64,000 nucleotides of DNA from Mangifera indica. Taxonomy: Eukaryota > Streptophyta > Magnoliopsida > Sapindales > Anacardiaceae. This document shows, piece by piece, positions 60,101 through 64,000 of the stretch. A program made the position numbers and the translations under genes. The notes below the pieces were generated by a model. The model ran no database searches. It was given only the letters and a program-made list of their open reading frames with translations, and was not told where the DNA came from. Numbering within the stretch: position 1 is the first letter of the stretch; each line of letters starts with the position of its first letter. The DNA lies in contig NC_058149.1 of assembly GCF_011075055.1 (NCBI RefSeq), positions 6,640,449-6,704,448 of the forward strand, written 5' to 3'.

Positions 60101-63100
60101 AAAACATACAATTAATTGCTTTGTCCAACAGAAAGAAATATATAAAAAAGCAAATAAAATCAGCAGTTCCTCAATCAATGTTGACCAGCTGACATATATG
60201 ACTCTGGATGATTAGAAAGGAATGGTATTACTAAGGCAGTGTTATATAATTTTTAATGACAAGTACAATAGGATGATAATGTCACACCTCATGTAGTGCA
60301 GGAGCATCATTAGTACCATCTCCAGTTACAGCAACAACATGTGCCCTCTTTCTCAACGCTTGCACAAGTAGAAGTTTATCATTGGGAGAGGAACGTCCCA
60401 TGACCTAACATTAAACGAAAAATTCATTTTTTTCTATAAGTCAGACATCACAAATTTCACCCTGTAGAAAGTATACGCAAGATTAAGAAGAAAGGGAAAA
60501 AAAAAAAGAAAAGAAAATAGATAGTGGATCATACTGAAATCTTCTCAGAAATTTCTTCTCTTTGTGCATCTGACAAGGCACGGAAATTTTTTCCCTCAAT
60601 GATATTACGCTCAGTAGCATCTGCCTCTGAAGTTAGTATTCCACATTCCAAAGCAATTGCTTTTGCAGTTTGAATATTATCACCTGTCACCATACGCACC
60701 TGTTGTTCACAGATGAAAGTTTTGTTCAACTATTTCATCGATAATCATAAAAAAAGAAATATATATAACAAACAATTTCACTCAAACAGGCAAATGTGAA
60801 AGAATTATGCAGAACTGTTACCCATGTATTTCAGATGGAGAAATTGAACTAAAATAAGAAAATAAGGTTAGTCATAACATTTCATAGTTTTGCACATTCT
60901 AAATAGTATTCAGCAAACCCCTAGGTAGGGCTTAGTGGTAAAGCCTTTGACTTCCAACTAAAAGGCCAAGAAATTAATTAAGTCATCTACTTGAAGTCTT
61001 AAATCATACAAGTTTATTGAATACCAAGGTTGTAAATTTATCTGTTTACAGCTTCAATAAACCCATTCATTCAATGAAAAAGCGTAATTTTGCCAGTTGA
61101 AAAAACTTGAAGAGCTAAAAAAGGAACAGTAGAACCATAATTTCAAAACTTCAACAAATTCCAAAAGCATTTAAAACTTTTAAGGTAAGAAACTTTTTAA
61201 GGTAAGTACACAAAAGCATTACAAACCATAAGATACCTAAAAGGAAAAGGAAATCATGAAATTAGACAAAAATAGAAATTGAAATTTGGCAACCAGAAAG
61301 ATTATCCCAAATGCAAACATTCACAACGGACACCTAAACAGATTTCTAAAACACTTTAAACTTAATTAAAAATAGCATCTAGTCCAACAAAAAATAAAAA
61401 TCTAGTTCAATTTGATTATATTTTGAACCAAAAATCTAAAAGATTATTTTCTTTAATTGTAAACCCTAGAAACACATAGAAACAAAATTGTGCATCATAG
61501 ACACAGATTGTAACCAGATATTGCGCCAACTAGTGAAACCATTATGAACAGTCTTTCCAGTTATAAAAATATTCAACTTAGCAGCACAACAATTTTCCTT
61601 CCTCAGCAAAGGAACTTAGTTTAAAACTTACGGTTTAAGAGTAAATGTAAGGGAAATTTCACAAAAAAATTTAAAATAAAAAATTGGGAACTTCACAGCC
61701 AATAACACAGAATAAGTTGAAATGTTGAAGAAAAGGTTGGTTCCACGTTACTGGAATTTCAAAGTGCAGAGCACATGCAACAAGGAAATTAAAAACCTTT
61801 GCCACTCACATCTATTAATTGCCTAAGAGTAGCAATTACAACAAACTGACTTTAACTATATATGCAGAACATGCATCATTTACAAAAGACAAATTTAAAC
61901 ATGTTATGGTTTCTGTGTAAACAGAAATGAACATGGAAGAAACCATATTATCAAATCAAAAATTGGGACAAACTACCTAGTTCAGAAAAACTACAGACTG
62001 TCAAACAACAGAATTGCCAATCTAAAAGAGATAATCTCCCAAAGAGGCCACTGCACTGAACAATGCCCATAATGCAGCTCCATGAATTAGCTCCACAGGG
62101 TACAAAAACGAACAAAAAGCAAAACAAATGTCTTGATTCACCAGAACTGGGAATATCTGATTACACAGATTTCAAATTTTAAGAAGCTAAATTTGAAAAT
62201 GTAAAAATACCTTTACACCAGCAATTTGACATAGTCGCACTGCATCTTTGACAGAAGGCCGACATGGATCCTACACATATTGACTGTATAAGCTAAGAAA
62301 CCAAGAAAAGTTTGCTTAAAATGACACTAAGTTGAAACATGCAAGTTCACGTTCCTTTTTGCCCCCTATTTTTGGGATCCCTCACTAAGTAGAAAATAAA
62401 GCAGAAATAAGCTTTTCCTGATATCCATACATGTACGAATCATATAAATGGAAAACCGAACATAAACCCTTCACTAAGGAACTCAGTTAAGGCTATAACA
62501 CAAAAGTAGAATACTGTCATTCCTGTCAAAGGAGATGTCAACCACTCCTTATGAGTAACATCAAGAAATTCAGATAAGTAATAACATGATTGCTTTTGCT
62601 AAACTCATTCTTTACAAATCATGGTAAAAGAAATAATGTCCAGTAAATAAGAATATTAGAGATTGACCGGAAAGATGCTCAAAGATGGTAGAAAAAAGTA
62701 TCATGCAGATATTTTTCAGTATTCTCCCAAGGAAGTGATCAGTGTACAATTTTGTAAAGAAAGGGGCATGATGGCACTGCAGAATCTCAAAGTTCCTGCC
62801 AATAATGCCATCATATGCAAAAACAAAATTAAGTAAAAAAAAGCGAGATGTAATGTTACGGTTAGTTAGGTTCCAAGGGATGAAATGGCAACAGACTGTT
62901 AACACTATAAAGGAGAAAATCACAAAACAGACAGCTAATCTCTTTACTCAAATAAGAGATTGAAAACAAAGTAAATTTGTCGACAGATTTTACTCAGATG
63001 CAAGGTCTTTTGGTCTTGCATTTCATGAAGATAATCATGCATACCTTTATACCCACAATAGCTAGCAAAACAAGGTCATCTTCTGGCAATACCCACTGAG

Positions 63101-64000
63101 AAAGTTGCTCCTCATCTGCTGGAACCCTTTCTCTATCATATGTTGTATAAGCAATTGCAACACAGCGTAAACTACGAGATGCCATATCTTCAATAGCATT
63201 CTTAAAAAAAATCACCTGCAGATCAATACTTGGGTCATGTAACACATTGCAACAAGGATGAAAAACCCTGAAACAAAAACAATCATTATCTGGATACATC
63301 TAGGTTAAAACCTTTAGACACTTTATAATATATGCAACAGCAGATCCTTGCATATTTACATGTAGAAGTTTAACCCACAAATAAAACCTTCCCTACTTAA
63401 CCAAACTTCCTTCCCAAAAAAAAATAATAATAAAATAAAATAATATAGGAAAAAATTACCATAAAGGAAAGGTATGCAGAAAGAAAAGAACATAATCTTT
63501 GCCTCAAAAGGAAGCTATTTTCTCAAACCTTTTCTTCATCCATGGCTACTAATCGATCATTTGTGTCAATGTACCTCGTGCATGAAGCCAAAACTATTTC
63601 AGCGGCTCCTTTCCAGTGTATGTGAACTTCAGAATTAGGCTGTAATGTTGATGTGCGAGAGGATCAGAAAAGTGGGGCAAAAGTTCACTATATATAAACA
63701 TTTAACAGTGTATCTCCAGAATTACAGATCATCCCAAGCTCATAAGAATCTATTTTGAACCCAAAACAAAATAATAATAAAGTTTGAAATTCAATTGTTT
63801 AGAAGATGCGATAACTATCATCCAAAGAATTCAGTAATTCAAATATTATTCATAGAATTTCTTTGAAATTTCTAATGCTTGTGCTTTACAAAGCTTACAA
63901 CAGTGAAGAAGATAGGTATTGATGTAAAATCACAACCAATCACAAACTTGTATTCTGGAGTTACTTTGAGACCTTACTCCACAAGAAGAATAATGTATTA
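45158..64000 (-). CDS. Autoinhibited plasma-membrane Ca2+-ATPase (ACA8/9/10 type), C-terminal half
   Basis: Thirteen minus-strand exons join in frame to 483 codons before the stop: 63,639-63,529; 63,215-63,045; 62,270-62,211; 60,699-60,535; 60,404-60,288; 59,796-59,698; 47,420-47,283; 47,188-47,088; 46,526-46,481; 46,355-46,221; 45,730-45,623; 45,546-45,455; 45,266-45,158. P2B ATPases pump Ca2+ out of the cytosol; plant ones are released from autoinhibition by calmodulin at an N-terminal domain, which lies outside the window. Seen here: [13 protein letters not shown], the [10 protein letters not shown] motif, the hinge [12 protein letters not shown], membrane helix 5 ([16 protein letters not shown]), helix 6 with the Ca2+-ligand Asn and Asp in [14 protein letters not shown], the [10 protein letters not shown] loop, and the last helices ending in [16 protein letters not shown]. 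The family is ~1,070 aa, so ~590 N-terminal residues are missing off the right edge. All splice sites are GT/AG and no frame break was found. One intron (47,421-59,697) is 12.3 kb and full of transposons. Confidence 0.95.
46050..46137 (-). repeat. tRNA-derived SINE-like fragment in an ACA intron
   Basis: The minus strand reads GGATGGTTAAACATT, then GATCAAGGGTTTGAAGCCCC, resembling internal polymerase III A and B boxes. It lies in the 490-bp intron between the NEFNARKP exon and the one before it. Confidence 0.4.
48790..48794. repeat. 5-bp target-site duplication (TATTC), left
   Basis: Exact match to 54,265-54,269 at the other end of the gypsy element. The copia RT frame is split at this point. 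Confidence 0.85.
50572..50892 (-). pseudogene. RT start fused to integrase zinc-binding region (internal deletion)
   Basis: The frame runs from the pre-RT segment ([20 protein letters not shown]) into the integrase H2C2-type segment ([24 protein letters not shown]) within ~100 codons. In an intact gypsy polyprotein these are separated by about 500 residues of RT and RNase H. This marks a deletion junction near 50,710-50,760. Confidence 0.75.
52699..52707. repeat. 9-bp target-site duplication (ATTTCTAAT), left
   Basis: Exact match to 53,512-53,520 on the other side of the TIR element. Confidence 0.85.
52708..53511. mobile_element. MULE-like foldback TIR element nested in the gypsy element
   Basis: 804 bp with exact 9-bp duplications. 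The ends GGCCAAAGGACTTATTCC are perfect inverted repeats over 18 bp, and inverted similarity continues ~100 bp. The centre has many GAAGACGA/TCTTCGTC-type repeats (53,070-53,200). The element resembles those at 43,721 and 14,522 in layout. A poly-G run of 16-18 bases lies in its right arm (53,473-53,488). No gene. It sits in the gypsy leader/gag region. Confidence 0.85.
54914..55351 (-). mobile_element. TRIM element (terminal-repeat retrotransposon in miniature), copy 2
   Basis: Two 141-bp LTRs at 54,914-55,054 and 55,211-55,351, with a 156-bp interior. The interior carries a primer-site-like TTTGGTATCAAAG (minus, ~55,200-55,210) next to the right LTR. No coding capacity. Flanks TATGA / TATGG agree in 4 of 5. 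It is the same family as the copy at 58,071-58,499, in opposite orientation. Confidence 0.85.
56083..56230. repeat. Tandem duplication of ~73 bp
   Basis: Two adjacent units share CCCCAAATAT, ATGGATCAAATGAAAAA and TATATGCATGAATCA with small differences (56,083-56,153 and 56,154-56,230). It lies within the copia integrase remnant. Confidence 0.7.
56322..57027. mobile_element. hAT-like non-autonomous element
   Basis: 706 bp. The ends CGTAGTTGTCATGG and, inversely, CATAGTTGTCAAAGG form short TIRs. The 8-bp flanks ATATGAAC / ATATGGAC differ at one base; 8-bp duplications are typical of hAT elements. The interior has GGCGA/TCGCC-rich arms around an AT-rich core and no gene. It separates the copia integrase and GAG-pre-integrase remnants. 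Confidence 0.7.
57509..57956. mobile_element. MITE-like insertion
   Basis: 448 bp flanked by TTTAA on both sides. The ends (GGGTCCTCAAAACCG and, inversely, AGGTGTTTAAAATTA) are only loosely inverted. The interior repeats ACCAAACC/GGTTTGG-type words in both halves, giving a weak foldback. No coding capacity. The superfamily is unclear. Confidence 0.5.
58071..58499 (+). mobile_element. TRIM element, copy 1
   Basis: 429 bp: 141-bp LTRs at 58,071-58,211 and 58,359-58,499 start TGCTAGGATC / TGTTAGGATC and end GTATCA / ATATCA. The perfect primer site TGGTATCAGAGC is at 58,214-58,225, and exact AACTA target duplications lie at 58,066-58,070 and 58,500-58,504. The interior (147 bp) is G+C-rich and has no protein-coding capacity. 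This is a textbook TRIM structure. Confidence 0.93.
58505..59094. other. Copia leader region with degenerate internal repeats
   Basis: Variants of GGTTTCCAACAA and TTTTTGGCAA recur about every 60-80 bp between 58,630 and 59,000. No gag domain was recognised here. Confidence 0.4.
60917..61010 (+). repeat. SINE-like fragment in an ACA intron
   Basis: TAGGGCTTAGTGGTAAAGCC resembles a tRNA-type A box. The expected B box is weak. It lies in the 1.5-kb intron upstream of the MVTGDN exon. Confidence 0.3.

Noticed and set aside
59871..60215. 114-codon plus-strand open frame
   Set aside because: Intronic in the ACA gene on the opposite strand, no recognised domain, Lys/Asn-rich as expected for AT-rich intron DNA.

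Overview
The window looks like nuclear DNA of a eudicot plant. It is AT-rich, has spliced genes with canonical GT/AG introns, carries plant-type protein families, and most of its non-genic sequence is plant transposable elements. I cannot name the species. No bacterial, organellar, CRISPR or rRNA features were seen.

Layout. 1-4.4 kb: decayed Ty1/copia element, minus strand. 4.4-13.5 kb: gene-poor, with LTR-like repeats. 13.5 kb: single-exon SAM-domain protein (+). 14.5 kb: foldback TIR element with an exact 9-bp target duplication. 16.3-17.6 kb: broken NFD4/nodulin-like MFS transporter copy (-). 17.8-19.3 kb: two copia remnants. 20.3-23.2 kb: two-exon PRCC-like nuclear protein (+). 23.6-24.1 kb: decayed coding-like sequence (-). 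25.5-26.8 kb: copia LTR/PBS/gag remnant. 28.3-32.0 kb: RPN6, a 26S proteasome lid subunit, with a 5'-UTR intron and an intron-free CDS (+). 33.2-34.4 kb: three-exon MIF/MDL-like gene (-). 34.6-39.3 kb: complete but non-autonomous MULE with 9-bp target duplication, holding a truncated MuDR-type transposase and a convergent DUF1985 gene. 41.5-44.6 kb: LTR-like repeats, a truncated TIR element and unrecognised coding-like sequence.

45.2-64.0 kb: the C-terminal half (13 exons, 483 codons before the stop) of a plasma-membrane autoinhibited Ca2+-ATPase of the ACA8/9/10 type (-). Its 5' half lies beyond the right edge. One intron is 12.3 kb because of a nest of elements: a copia element split by a Ty3/gypsy element, which is itself split by a TIR element. 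Two TRIM elements in opposite orientation, a hAT-like element and a MITE-like element also lie in the copia body. Most are delimited by target-site duplications, so insertion order can be read from the sequence.

The genes are unrelated housekeeping or signalling loci and do not form a pathway. I found no new biological system. The most informative parts are the nested intron, the two-gene MULE, the related foldback elements and the pseudogenes.
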